Source of the DNA: Pezizomycotina sp. ARF18
Taxonomy: Eukaryota > Ascomycota
Direction: 5' to 3'
DNA: 64,000 bases
Assembly: GCA_002224055.1 (NCBI GenBank)
Contig: AZLU01000087.1
Location: 1-64,000 of the forward strand
A model generated the notes under the pieces. It ran no database searches and was not told the DNA's origin. It saw only the letters and a program-made list of their open reading frames with translations. This document shows, one piece after another, positions 1 to 12,003 of this stretch. Positions within the stretch are counted from its first letter, which is position 1. Each line of letters opens with the position of its first letter. A program made the position numbers and the translations under genes.

Positions 1-13
1 TTTATTTTCTCCC

Positions 14-839
14 TCAAGAGACGGCTGCATCTAAGACGTCGGATTTCAACCTGAGCATTTGCGCCTCCCTCATAGCTAGCAACTGCCTTAATATGTCTAT
101 CTCAGCCTCAGGTAGGTTCTGGGTGCTAGTTTGCACTCCGAATTCTCTTCCGGATCTTCCCAATTAGGAACGCAGAGCGTGACAAGATGTCCCTCAAACC
201 ACGGTCGGTCGACGAGGTGGTGTTCGTAGACAATGCGGAGATTTCTCCAAGCCGGGAACCCAATCCTTCATCTTGTGATTTTTGGACTCTCCAATGCAGT
301 GCCTTCAGGCTAGGGGCTACGAGCATTTCGGCAAGAGCGCAGAGCTCTGCTTGATAAGCTGAGCGGGTACCGCCATCACTCCCGGCTCTGCGTCCTTCGG
401 CTCTGCGTCATCCGGCTCTGGTTCGTCTCGTCGACCCATCGTAGTCGGAGTGTAGAAGAATGATATCACTTTCTCCAAAAACTTCTGGCTTCCTTACTGA
501 GGTCGATGACGTTCTCCTTTGCTTCCCGTTTGTGTGGCTCACGTTAGCGTTTGGAACCTCCAAGAGATTGGGGGTGGGGACGGCCGGGTTAGGCAAACCA
601 GTGGCATTCGCTTCTTGGGTTGTGGATGAATCGAGAAGCCATAATTTGAAGCCTCCGTCGCACGCCCTCATAAGAAACCCGGATTGCGAGCATACGATGA
701 CTTTATGAACGTCGAAGGTACGGTCGCCAAACTTAATCAGCAGGTCCGAGAACTTCTCCGTGCTTTCATCCCCGCATGCCGCAGGTAGATTGGTCGTATT
801 TTGCATCTTCGAATTCGAGGCAGGGTTGCGCGAAGGCAA
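14..839 (-). pseudogene. BTB/POZ-domain gene copy 1, broken
   Basis: From the ATG at 839 the reading frame gives a BTB core at about residues 29-65 (KFSDLLIKFGDRTFDVHKV, then IVCSQSGF and CDGGFK). Family members have an intron directly after this F-K. Here a relic remains at about 548-644: the branch-like GCTAAC is present but the GT donor and AG acceptor are lost. Family exon-2 sequence (EAKENVIDL, then HSDYDG) follows, with frame changes. An in-frame TGA at 408-410 lies in a short repeated segment built on GACGCAGAGCCG. The same frame then reopens with the family motif A.LCALAEMLVAPSLKAL and TDRGLRD (to 126), and after another shift NLPEAEIDILRQLLAM leads to a stop at 14-16. BTB proteins generally act as dimerising adaptors, often for cullin-3 ligases; this copy cannot make a full protein as it stands. 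Confidence 0.75.
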
Positions 840-2725
840 GCGGGGGCGTTCATGCTAGCTAGTCGTGAAAGTCGTGGGGTGTATTTCCAGTCGTGATACA
901 GGTGGTGATGTGGATGATGAGAAGGTCGATGGAGTTTTGAGGGGAAGAGTCTGGGAGGGGGGATCGATCCTTTTTATGGGAGCTTTAGTAATGCAGGGGG
1001 AAAGAAAAAAAAAATTAAAAAATAATAATAGTAATAATAAAATAAATAACGTGAAAAGAAGTCGATGACCAGAAATAAATATAAACAAAATATAAACAAA
1101 ATATAAACAATAAAATATAAGTAAATATTTTTGTGCGCAATGACGATCGATACAAAGTAAAGTAAAGCACGTGAGATTGGCCCATGTAGACAACTGTAGA
1201 TTAGTTTGAAAGTGAGCATTAAGAACATCTCATTATTGCAGGAGAGACGTGATGATCAAATAAGACATCATTCGTACGTGAAAGGCTGGTAGAAATGACG
1301 TCAAATGGCTTGCTATTACGAACTCGATATACTTAGCAGCTGTTAAAGCTTGTCTGCTGCTGTGCAAAAAGTGTACACGTTAGTGGAAGTTGAAGCGGCT
1401 GGCCACTGGTAGGCTTTACACAGATCTCGGGTCTTGGATATCTACGATGATGCGAAACTAGTATGCTGAGAAATAAAATGGAATGAAGAAAATCTCTATT
1501 CCCAACATATAGATGCGATACGCTCAGCAGACCTTGTTAAGGTGGTGTTTGAATTGTTCTGTGTAGATATTACCCCCCCCCCCCACCGGCGTTACTCAAT
1601 TTACAATATGATACTTCAAGGATCCAACAAATTTTCTTTCAACCTCTGCTCGCACCGTTATTACTAGACTTACTCGGGTATACATTCGTGATAGTAGGTA
1701 TACATGTGACGAAACTAAAGAATAGAAAGTAGTCTATAATTTTATTGACATCACGAGAGTACAACGCCCTAACCGTTTACTTAGGATGATATACCACCAT
1801 GTTTATTCCGCGGCCACCTTAACACCCTCACGATATATCCTTTATGCCAAAATCGTGTTGCTTTGACCCGAGGGTTATCCGCCCGTATAATGAGAGTCGG
1901 TGCGCGGAGATTGAGGGGCACTGTCCTGTCGTCTGCGGTCGGAGCAGTTGTCAGAGGATTAAGTGACCCTCGAATATCTAAACGTCCCAAGGATTAGAAA
2001 GGGGCTACTACGATCACATGGAGCTGTATCTTCGGCAAATCTTGGAGCCTTTCGATAGAGCGGAAATCGCGTTTTCTTTCTTTCTTTCCTTTTTACGAAA
2101 AATGGATAATCGCTTTTGATGATCGACTGCTCTAGAAAAAGAACTAGGGGTGCGGATCTTGAAAACTCGCATTACAGGTCACCCGTAGGCGCTATGGATC
2201 TTGGCGTAGTCTATCGTTTGCTCAGCTTATCCTAGGACGTGTTGGGCTCACTAACATCTCATTTACAAGGGCATACCTGGTGGGCTATGACGGCGCTTAG
2301 TTTGAAGGCCGTTTTTGCAGGATTGAAGTCCCATGCTGAACTTTGCAACTGAAGGAGAATCTATATCCCTGCTAAAGATATTTGTACCATGCTGAAATGT
2401 GCGACCTGAGAAATCTTTTTTCCTGTTGAAGATATTTTCCAGGGGATTATGAGATAGATGTGTTGATTGCGAACAATTAAGCGTCTAGATTTCAAAAAAC
2501 GACCTTACGCGCTTTCTAAACTGTCCTGGTTTCAGTGCGAAAGGCTTTATATGAATGCAACTCGACATTTATACAAGGCTTCCATGACGCCACTTTGATT
2601 GGTGGAGAAGCAGTGACCTAACCATGTATTAGTATTGCCCTCTATAGCACGCCTGCAGGCCCGGGGTTCTTTCAAGTTGTTAGCTATCGCAACGGTAGGG
2701 TAGACAAAGGTCATTTGCATCAGAA
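840..2725. other. Intergenic, small repeats only
   Basis: I see no gene here. The stretch holds an AT-rich segment with three tandem copies of an 11-bp unit AAAATATAAAC (about 1,076-1,110), a run of 12 C at 1,573-1,584, and two adjacent degenerate copies of a 56-bp unit beginning CATGCTGAA (2,332-2,387 and 2,388-2,438). Hydrophobic open frames on the minus strand at about 974-1,228 are translations of T-rich low-complexity DNA. Confidence 0.5.
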
Positions 2726-3624
2726 TTAATTCTCCCTAACCCATGCCTTCCGACTGATAACCTGGGAGTTTAGTTCCGTCTTTAACGACCGATTCTCTTT
2801 CCTGTGACTGATAATAGCATTTTTGCCATCTCTGTTGTTGTTTTGCTCTGTGCTCAGCGCACGCTCAAGATCGGAACGCGTCCCCTCCTGGCAGTGAGAT
2901 CGTTTCCTTAAGAATATCGATGAGAGCATCGGGTGGTCGTTGAGAATATCGGGACAAGATTTATCGCCCCACGCCGAAGGTGTTTTAGGATAAGGGTAAT
3001 GTTCAGCGTATATCTTCGCCACGGCATCCCGTAACCCTCGATCACTGGACGGAGTGCTGGAGTAAATTTCGCGGGATAATATCTCTAAACTTGAAATCCA
3101 ACCTGAAATTGTCGATCGCCGAAACTTTTCGACAGCGAGAGCTTTGAGGCCGGTATCATGAACTTATCCGCAAAGCGTAAATTCTAACGTTACGGCTGAG
3201 ACTGCATATCTTGTTGAGCATCTTGAGGCATCAGCATGCATCGATATTATGTATCTTGGCTTCGTCGCCGTCGATAGGCTCATTGTCCAGTGGACGTCGC
3301 TATAATCGCCTGTATACAAGAAGACACCATTTGCTCAACTAAGCCCTCATCTTCATCCGTAGTTTCAATGACGTTTTCTTGTGCTTCTACATTAGAAAGA
3401 TTTCATACTATTAGCTTGATAATGGAGTAAGTATTGTGGAATAATTCTTTATCGGCAATGCATACCTTGAAACGACTTTCGCAGGCTGTTAAGAAGAATT
3501 TCGACCATGAACATACGATGACCTTGTGAACGTCAACGTCTTCTTGCCGCACTTGATCTGAAGATCGGAGAACTTTGAAAATGTGAACATCCTCGATATG
3601 GCTGATGGGATATTTTTGCCACAC
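2726..3624 (-). pseudogene. BTB/POZ-domain gene copy 2, broken
   Basis: The N-terminal frame starts at 3,624 and holds the second half of the BTB exon-1 signature, VDVHKVIVCSWSKFF followed by ACESRFK. The intron after F-K is readable: donor GTATGC at 3,465 and acceptor CTAATGTAG ending at 3,387 (79 bp), with GCTAATAG inside. Exon 2 begins AAGCACAAGAAAACG, one base short of the family GAAGC start, and gives EAQENVIE, then FLYTGDYSD after a shift. The middle (3,020-3,250) keeps shreds of the ADKF-P..K.L motif in shifting frames. The last 98 residues (3,022-2,726) are open and coiled-coil-like, with DLERALSTEQNN and KENRSLKTELNS. Several frame changes make it a pseudogene. Neighbouring copy 3 lies on the same strand. 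Confidence 0.7.
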
Positions 3625-4179
3625 ATCGGAAAGGGTTTGTATCGTTCGTGGATCCTTTCCTACAAGCGCTCAAAATGCGATACCACTCAGTGGCCCGTAA
3701 GAGATTCGATCACTGGCAGGTTATATATCTGGTAGAGGATATTGAAATCCGCAGAGTCGCCTAATTATTAGAATGAAAAGAGAAAGAATATTATCAATAA
3801 TGACGAACTTCCAATGTCAATCAAAATTTTCCACGTCCTTTATTGAGATTAAATACAGATTCGGGGATTGGGACGAAAATAATATCATTGCATGAGAAAC
3901 GCGACATAGAAGACCATTATTCTCAAAAAAAAACTAAAGTCTTGTTATATAAGCAATCTGATTGAGAAAACAAAATTTGGTTTAAAATGGCTTTGTATTG
4001 GCCCTTATACGCATGGAGGACGGAAAATTTGGTGAAGGGTTAATGATACCGCGCTAATTTTAAACCCAATAGAACAGTTCTGTAGTCCTTCCACCTCGTC
4101 GCCAAATACCCTTTGTCGAAATTGCTCTCGTTAAAATCCACATAGTGTTTGAAAAATACGTGGCAGTTCGCATCTGTCC

Positions 4180-4985
4180 GTGTTCCATCTAAGCGCCCGC
4201 CACCTCCCCCCTTTGCTTGCTTTGCTGATTTTAGGTCGTCGATTTTTTCGTAAGGTCATTATCCGGCTGCGAGCTTTACCTAACTCGGCTTCTAGTTCAT
4301 TACATTTGCCTCTTTTACAGATAGTGTTTCTTGAAGTATATCGGTTCTCGCTTCGGGAAGACCTGCGAGAGCCTTTTCATACGCTTCTAAATCTAGGTCC
4401 TTAGACTCTGTTCGCGACGCACGCCGCAACAAGCAGGTCTCGTAATCCCCTGTCACTCTGCGGAGTAGTAGTGTAGACCGCAAGCATGAGCATTGGATCC
4501 CTTCACCCGAAACGCGGATCTGCGCCATGAATTTCTGGCGAGCGAGATGCTTGAGGTCCCGAATTATGTATTTCTGCCCAAGCGTAAACGGCGCTATGAA
4601 CCAGTTGGCTACGACACGTATTTATAGCTATCGTACCTACCCTCAAGCTTGATCGGGTCGTAGTCACCTTCGTAGAAGTAGGCGATTATTCTTTCCAGAA
4701 TTTTGGGATCTTCGTCTTCCAGTGTTATGATGTTGTCGTGCTTCCTGCATGGGTTCATAATATTAGAGATAGCGCTTTATACGATCCCCAAAGCTCATCT
4801 ATAGCCGACGAATGAAAGTTGCAATAACCTTGAAAGGCCCGCTGCTGCCTTCATGAAGAAACTCAGACTGTGAGCAGACGAACAACCTTGTGGGACGTTG
4901 AATGTGCGTTCCCCGCGTTTTATTCTCAGGTCGGAAAACTGTCCTGATCTTTTCAAAGCGGCCACCCAGGGGGGATTCTAGGACT
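4180..4985 (-). pseudogene. BTB/POZ-domain gene copy 3, broken
   Basis: Exon 1 (about 4,972-4,829) reads SGQFSDLRIKRGERTFNV, then a degraded version of the HKAIVCSQS.FF stretch with FFMKAAAG. A donor GTTATT sits at 4,828 right after TTCAAG, and the acceptor ATGCAG ends at 4,745 (84-bp intron). Exon 2 starts GAAGC and after one shift gives NIITLEDEDPKILERII and AYFYEGDYDPIKLEGR, the family's second BTB half. The C-terminal part contains LAGLPEARTDILQETL and, in another frame, ELEAELGKARSRIMTL toward 4,180. It is homologous to the other copies through the whole length but needs several shifts, so it is not a working gene as written. Confidence 0.7.
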
Positions 4986-6275
4986 TGACATCCTTTCGAA
5001 TTATTACGACGGTTGAATCTCGCGAATAATTTTGGATGTGGTCTCTATAGAGCATTGATGAAAAGAGGGGGAAAAGATGCGGGGTGCTTGAGTTCTGTTA
5101 TACGTTTACAAGATAGTAGAGGCGCTTATCTTAACGCACGTGTTCAATGCAGAACGAAACGAGGACCAGTACCCTGCCTAACATGACATCTGGTAGCCAT
5201 AAATAGCATATGATTTGAACCGTCCAGCACATCGCGGTTAGTGGTGCGAAATGCTGCCAATGAAATTGGAGACTTCCCGCACTATACGTTCGCTTTGGAT
5301 AAAGCCCGCTAGTGAACAGCTAAGATGCGAATATAGACAAAGCGAAACGCCGGGAATATCGTGAATGAAACAATTTCTTGGATAACGTAGTATATCTTAA
5401 CAATAAAGCGCCTGGTTCCTTTGGGTTCAGACGCACTAGCGAGGGCGATTAACCGCTAGCTTCCCCACAGTTATATCAGCGAACGTCTAGACACACATGT
5501 AGTTGGTTTTCGGCGTATACCATTCACACATATGTACAAGCCAATATCATGAAGCTCGACAAAGGGCCAGAACATAACTCAAACTATTTGCAATGCTAAC
5601 GCACATTGCGGGTGCTTATACTTGGTCGTGGATAGGGTGATGATGCTCTGAAATTTCACTTTGACTCGATAGAGCCCGAAAATACAAAACAGAGGGACTC
5701 ATCTCCTTTCGACCGTTGTCTTATCGAACTTGACAAGAATGAAAGAGGCTTGATCTTTGATCTGTATGATTTAGTGGCTCCCAGATACAGCCCCTGTTTT
5801 GTGCTTTATTTACAGAAGGAATGTGTTTACGTAAATGAATGTAGATGTCATGTTGTTTCTTCAGCGCGGCTACGTTAATCCGAGTTCTTGATGTGAAATG
5901 GAGCAATGTGAGTTACAGCCTCTGGCTGAGGGAGTGAAATGGTGTCCAAATCTAATCTCATAACAGCAAAATTTTTTTCGTTCAGAAAGGTTTCGAATCT
6001 AGATTTATTTCCTCGGACTTCGAGTAACCGTGATCGCGGAAGCTGTAAGCGGATATCCAGGACTCGACTCGAATCCGGATATCCTAATAGGGTACGTCTC
6101 GGGGGCACAGTGTTCCAAAAAGTCTTGGTGTCGGGGAATCGCCCTCCGCTGTCCGCTTGTCTTACAGCCTCGATTTGGTACATTCAGCCTCAAACTGGGG
6201 ACTACTAATAGCGTAGTCCTCTCTAGAAGGCGAACGTTCCTCCGATTCTTCCACGTAAGATTGTGACCGCTGTTT
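4986..6275. other. Intergenic, no supported gene
   Basis: Short open frames occur on both strands (for example 5,875-6,183 minus and 5,939-6,208 plus), but they overlap each other and show no recognisable motif. The right-hand end may belong to the relic described at 6,276-6,692. Confidence 0.35.
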
Positions 6276-6692
6276 CTACGGCGTAAATCTACCGTATCTT
6301 GACCGCGCTTCCGCTGCTGGATAAACAAGGAATATGTTCCTTCGGTATGCCAGCTTCTTCGAGCTCTGAATAGAGATCTTTCTGTTTCTCTGAGTTATAC
6401 TTTCGTAGGGAAGTATTTCGCGCAAATTGAACGACAGATTTCCTGTTAATCCGCCCATATTGGATTTTTAGTGCGTTGTCAGCCTCGTTTTCGAATTCCG
6501 TCAAATCCTCACCCGTTCGGAAAATCTGGGACAAGCCGTACAGCGAACAGCACCAGGCCGTTTTCTTGTAAACCTACCAACATTTTGTTCCATTTCAAAT
6601 CGTATTTCAATAACGCCTGGAGTGAGGCCGAGCTCTTCTCTGATCTTTGATGCTCTGGAGTGTTTAGTCAGTCGCTGCCCTTTGGTGGTCAT
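6276..6692 (-). pseudogene. Unrecognised hypothetical gene relic
   Basis: Two successive minus-strand frames look protein-like. One starts at the ATG at 6,692 (MTTKGQRLTKHSRASKI, then GVIEIRFEMEQNVG). The second is offset and open from 6,534 to 6,289 (IFRTGEDLTEFENEADNA, then SELEEAGIPKEHIPCL). Charged, helix-prone composition argues for former coding sequence. A GTAGGT donor-like site near 6,580 and a GTCCCAG acceptor just before IFRTG could mark an intron, but the phases do not match. No family is recognised and no function is proposed. Confidence 0.3.
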
Positions 6693-8426
6693 CGTGTTCT
6701 AATATCGCGCAATGCAATCTTAGTCTACAATGTCACCTGTTATTGTTTCTTCAATCCCAATTCTTAGAAATTGAAGGAGCCTCTTTGTTTATATAGGTTT
6801 CGCAGAGTGAGAAATAACGACCAATGAGCGTTTAAGCCATCTGCGATGTTGCAAAGCCTCTAGCAATGTGGGGTGCTCCCTCAATAATCGACTTGTGTGC
6901 ACGAGGCTGCGAACCTTTCAGTTAGAAGGTTACTTTTTTCGTCAGAACTACGTGTCCTGCAGATGCGGGAGAATTGAATGAGGGAGGCTTTCGGTGGGAT
7001 GTTATCGTATCTATATACCCTAATTTACGTTTTCTCTTCATCTGCTATGACAACCATCCTATCTTGACGTGAGACAAGCTCAACGCCAGCGTTAACTTCT
7101 CAGGTTGTTGACGTGGAGATTCCATCACGAACGAGATAGTTGATGACGATAGAAGGGCACAAGTAGCACTGGTATAAGAGTCATAGCTCCCGTGAAACGC
7201 GCGAACTGGCTAGCTCAGCATCTCACGACGTCGGCAAAATCAGCGATGTGCAATCTGGCAGATACCCATTTGTAATCATGTCTAAATAAATCGGTTTATA
7301 TATCTTCACGGTATATTACTTAATCCTTTCTTTGTTCGTTTGACAACGAAGCTCCCTTCAAGTAACCTCGCGCTGTTATCTTGTGCTTGTTCGAATGGGG
7401 ATTAACTCGGCAGCGGTCGTTAACGACACCATATAGATGTCTCACGGCCACTGGCGATGGGTACGACAACCAGTAATACAATGCATCTGTAACTACCAGG
7501 ATCTTCCTAGGTTCATCTGGGCAAAGATATCTTTGACTCCTAGCTATCTGCATGCCGGCCACCATTCTTGGAACTACTTGAGTCGCATGGGACCAGGCGG
7601 TATCTCGGAACCACGGACTACATGCGCGTACAACAAAGAAAGGATTTGACGAGAGAAGGATTCATCAATTGCTCTATGGGCCAGCGTATAGGACCTGAGC
7701 CCAGACGGAACGCAAGGCTGGCAACTGAATGATTATGCATTCATGGACTGTGCAACCGTGCACGGTATCAAGAGGGGAAGGTAAAAGATGATATGCTGAA
7801 TCATAGCCAAGTCGACCAATCATAGGATTTTTGAATGCACTGAGATGCTATTCGTTGCTAAGCGGCTTCAGGCAGAGCAAGAGGATTGCGTCGTGTTTTA
7901 CATTCTAAGCAATTACCACAGTACCTAACGGTGGGAACACTCTCTGAGTCGGCTTTCTGCGTGATTTATCCCGGCTTTTTACATGTCGTGAAGGAAGCAA
8001 ACTATAGCTAAGGAGTTATAGACACTTCGGAATGATCCGGGAAAGGCTATGGATTATGGGCTTGCTACATTATCTTTCTTCCAAGCTTCGAATGATTACG
8101 TTGAGGTAATATTGTTGAAATTCCTACGCGAATTGGAAGATAGACTAAACCGAAGATGTCGTCATGATGGATCTATCTGCGAGTCTTTCGTACAAAGTAG
8201 AATGGCTATTTACATAACCTTTCTAATTTATGGAGTACAGACTAGAAATATGCACATTGAAAACTTGTTGAAATGCTGGTGTATTACAGTTAGGCATTTA
8301 TTATGATTCCGCTGTATTGGATTAATTTGATATGTAGAGTGACTCCTATAGATTTTTGTATTAAATCTTAATACATTTAGCTGCCCTTATTACCCTTGGA
8401 AGAGCATGGAATAAGCAAATCCATTA
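6693..8426. other. Intergenic, no supported gene
   Basis: About 1.7 kb without any frame that carries a recognisable domain. Opposed frames at 7,320-7,565 (minus) and 7,437-7,649 (plus) overlap and are probably chance. Nothing else is seen. Confidence 0.35.
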
Positions 8427-9462
8427 ATGGTCAAAGCAGTAACAAACTACGCCATTGCGTGGTCCATTGAGATCTTGCTTGATAATAATTTGCAAATTTG
8501 GCGGAAGAGCAGAAAGAACACGAGGGTGTGGCATATATCTCACCATGGACTGATTGTTCACAGCATTCGCCCAGACACCTTGGCTTCTGTGATTCCTACG
8601 ACGTCTTCAGGAGCCCTACTCGTCAAGAATGACCTACATACTCATCCACAAATCTCAGCTCTTCGCGCCAGTGGGCTCTTCTCAGACATGGAGATTAGAT
8701 GCGGCAATACGTCTTTCAGAGTCCACCGCGCCATCGTCTGCCCGCAGTCCAAATTTTTCATGAAAGCTTTTCAGGGCCTCAAAGTTAGTGTCGTACGCTT
8801 CTCCACCTTTATATTCTCTGCATTGCTAAACCCAAATAACTTCGTCCAGGAGGAAAAGTTCGGCGTCATCGAGATTCACGTATGACCCAGAAATTGTCGC
8901 GCGCATGATAGCGTATTTCTACGATATTCGATTACGGTGATAGCGCCAAAAATAAAGACGAAATGTGCAAAGAAAGCCACCTGATGAACCGACTCTTCAA
9001 AGCACAGCTTGTAAACGTTGCGGTCTACGCGCTCGCGAGAAATACACGGCGCCCGAACTCAAAGATCTCGCTATCAAAAGTCAATGCTAAGGTATCGATG
9101 GTCACGCAGGGATTCATGGACTGCCTGAGATACTTCATGCAATATATACCCGACTACGCACCAGGACAATGAGCCTCCGCGACATTATAGTCTCGATTTT
9201 TGTTGACCACGCTATCCGCCAAAGAGATTCCGCAGGGGATTGCTACGAGGTCTTGAAGCATCTTCAAGAAGCAAACATCGATATCCTGGAAGCGATGCTA
9301 GTAAAAATCGATGAGATAACCACTGGGTCTAGCAAGAGGCTCGAGAAGGCAGAGAAAGCTTTGGAGGAGGCCACGAGCAAGAGAAAGCAGTTGAATGCGA
9401 GAATGTTCGCTGAAGAACGATCTAGATACCACCAGGAACAGGACGAAAAAACGGAGCCGTAA
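8427..9462 (+). pseudogene. BTB/POZ-domain gene copy 4, slightly broken
   Basis: Exon 1 carries a well-kept BTB signature, ASGLFSDMEIRCGNTSFRV then HRAIVCPQSKFFMKAF, ending GLK at 8,783. The true start is uncertain: the frame is open from 8,427 but the family usually begins 20-40 residues before the core. A 66-bp intron (8,784-8,849) has donor GTTAGT, branch-like GCTAAAC and acceptor TCCAG. Exon 2 starts GAGGAAAAG (EEKFGVIEIH) and then shifts frame. The frames NRLFKAQLVNVAVYALA (from 8,963) and SLRDIIVSIFVDHAI (from 9,169) give the rest, including LQEANIDILEAMLVKI and a C-terminal coiled coil rich in Glu and Lys, ending in TEP. Only a few shifts separate it from an intact gene of the family. 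Confidence 0.75.
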
Positions 9463-9918
9463 ACCCCGGCTTGCTACCGTTGGCTAAACAGAGGGGCTAA
9501 GGCAAAATTGAACGAAGATTAACCAATCTCTGGGTCACTATATCCTTGGATATGAATCTCATTGTAACCTGAATATTCGTTGTTAAGGGACGACACTGTG
9601 TACTACACGAGTACGTCGAGGTACCCCTTACTATCCTAGTCAACGATATCTCATCGCGATTATCGCGCATTTAACGCAGCTAGCAGTCTCATATATCTGA
9701 GATTATTTTCCAGCAAAGCTTGAGGAAGCGGTGTCTTGTATTGTCTCGTTTTTTGTTTCAAAAAAAAAAAAAAAAAGAAAAGAAAATTGGCATAAGGTTT
9801 GGGTTGCTAGTAACAACCGGGAGTTAGCAATTAACTTCTGACTAATCACTTGCATAAAACAACCCGGGTCTCATCCCACAGGAGGTTAGGAACCGCTATA
9901 TCCTCCAGGTATATCACG
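9463..9918. other. Intergenic with A-rich tract
   Basis: Holds an A-rich run at about 9,759-9,785 directly between copies 4 and 5. No gene or clear signal is otherwise visible. Confidence 0.4.
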
Positions 9919-10640
9919 ATGTCGTCCTATAAAGTTCCTCCGGCCTCTCCTCCCTCGCGACTCCTCAAGTTCTCCGACCTCCAGATCCACTGCTGCGGTC
10001 GCATCTTCAAAGTTCACAAGGCCATCGTCTGCCCTCAATCCGCCTTCTTCATGATGGCATGTGACGGACCCTTCAAAGGAAGCCGCTACAAACACCGTCG
10101 AACTCCGCGGCGAGGACGCCAGCCACCGTCGAGAAAATGATTCAGTACTTCTACGAGTTCAACTACGAGGACCGTTGCGACATTACCGAAACGCTTAACG
10201 AGGAGAACATCACCGCGTCCGTCTCACGCATGTCGCCGTGTATGCGCTTGCGGAGAAGTGCCTGGCGACCGAACTGAAGGACTGTGCGGCGGGGAAGTTG
10301 CTACCTGGTCAAGATGTGGACTGTTGGGTCGGAGCCGTACCGCAGGTTCTGAAAGAGGTCTACAGCTCGACCCCGCAGAGCGATCGAAAGCTCAGGGATA
10401 TGATCGTTACAGCGATTTGTGGGAAAGGCCGGGGTTAGCTTCGACGGGGCGGAGATGGGTGACGTTTTGAGCGACTTCCGGAGGCGTGCTTGATATCTTG
10501 AAAGCGCCGTGAGCTTGGGGAAGCCGGCGCCCGGCCTGAACGTCCTGTTCGACAAGCTCAGCGAGACGATCAGCTCATTCAACAGAGACGAGGAGGAGTA
10601 TAAGGAAAGGACAACGGAGCTCGAGATCGCGGAAGGGTGA
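9919..10640 (+). pseudogene. BTB/POZ-domain gene copy 5, intronless and broken
   Basis: From the ATG at 9,919 the frame gives LLKFSDLQIHCCGRIFKV, HKAIVCPQSAFFMMAC and DGPFK. In most relatives an intron of 62-116 bp follows this F-K. Here the sequence runs straight from TTCAAA into GGAAGCC, the family exon-2 start (EAATNTVEL), with one extra base, so the intron is missing cleanly. One further base shift follows before VEKMIQYFYEFNYEDRC. Later frames give VAVYALAEKCLATELKD, QVLKEVYSSTPQSDRKL, SDFPEACLDILK and a C-terminal segment LFDKLSETISSFNRDEEE ending at TGA 10,638-10,640. The exonic sequence is fairly GC-rich and the losses are small indels, so decay looks recent. Confidence 0.75.
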
Positions 10641-12003
10641 AGATCCTGCCTAAGAGTAAGCTCAAGGTCGAAAATCCCAGGCCCTCGCCCGTTAAAAAGA
10701 AGGCCGGGGCTATATTCGGTGGATAGAAATGAATTAAGGAAAGCAGGGGTTTGAGGATATGCACTAGGGATTAACATCAGGGGATCAAAAATATGGACTC
10801 GGAGCTAAACCGGATGCTTAGGATAGAATAACTAGATACGAATTGATACCCTCCAGACACCGTTCAGAATAGCTATCAACTCTGTCTCCGTAGCCATAGC
10901 GGAATATATCAGAAATTGAACAAGAATCTAAATGTTTTGGCCCTATGAAAATGGCCTTTCATGTCTAGGAAACCTTACCCCAACTTATGTTAACTAACAC
11001 ATCACCTGTTCAATAAAAGTCAAGCTGGTTGAAGAAGGTACAAATCAAGACGGTGAGGTGATACCAGCGCAGAGGTTTACGGTGATCCAGGAGATAAGCC
11101 TCAAGGGGAGGGAAGAGATGCTCTAATCTACTAATATGTAAACCATTAGTAGTCAATTAGTACCGCTTCGGATTGCTTATATTCACTGGAAACATAGTCC
11201 CAGTAACGTAAAGTATCTAAAATAGTCCAGACCTCGCTTTATGCATCAAGATCACGAAAGCCGCCCTTGACAAAGATCGGTACATTGATATGGAAGAATA
11301 GTAGTAAAAATACTTTTTAATACTTTTTTGCTTCTGTATAGCTACGGTGGAATGATATGCTGTTTTCTCGGTTGCTGCAAAAAAATGATATGAATCCGAA
11401 TGGTATCGTGATCGTGACTTCATGAAACAACAGCTGGGTGCGAAACGTATCCCAAAATTGAACATCTAGAGATAGAATGAATGTTTGAAGAAAAGCAAGA
11501 AGAAGAACTTATACCTTTCCTGCTCGAGAGACCTTTTCAACTTAATTTCCCTTTCCCTTTTTCGTTGCTCCGTTCAACCTACGTAAACTTTGTGTGAAAG
11601 CCATTTCCTGCAATTCAACCTCTCGATGTCGCGTATACTCGCTTCATATGCCATTTCTATCTCCGTCCGTGGTTTCCATGCCCCACGTTTATCCCACTTA
11701 TACCGCCAGCGGGACTTCGACAACTCTCGCAGCACGGTTCATAGACTGTTCTCCCGCCATCAACGTAGACGTTATACTCCTTACCACATGTAAGCAGAAC
11801 CCCGACTCTGCTTTATTGATCATGCTGTCAATGCTCCACTTCGTCGTTTGGTCCATCTGCAATTGATTCCTAGACAACTCCGGAGACCCTTCGGTATCAT
11901 CGCGTCCTCGGGAAATCGTACCTCCGGATAGCCCGCGGTTATGGCTGCATCCATCGCCGCCGCTTCCTCCATACTTAAAACTACCGGATCCTCTGTCAGC
12001 CTC
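10641..12003. other. Intergenic, no supported gene
   Basis: No convincing gene. Overlapping frames at 11,590-11,866 (plus) and 11,698-12,053 (minus) show no motif; part of the minus-strand frame may be the far C-terminal extension of BTB copy 6. Confidence 0.35.

Noticed and set aside
974-1228. Hydrophobic minus-strand frames that look like membrane proteins
   Set aside because: They translate T-rich low-complexity DNA (the A-rich repeats at 1,010-1,115) and lack any start context or homologous copy.
7320-7649. Opposed frames of 70-81 codons
   Set aside because: They overlap on both strands and neither has a motif, intron signals or a second copy in the window.
10301-10777. 158-codon minus-strand frame
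   Set aside because: It is the complement of BTB copy 5, whose plus-strand motifs are clear.
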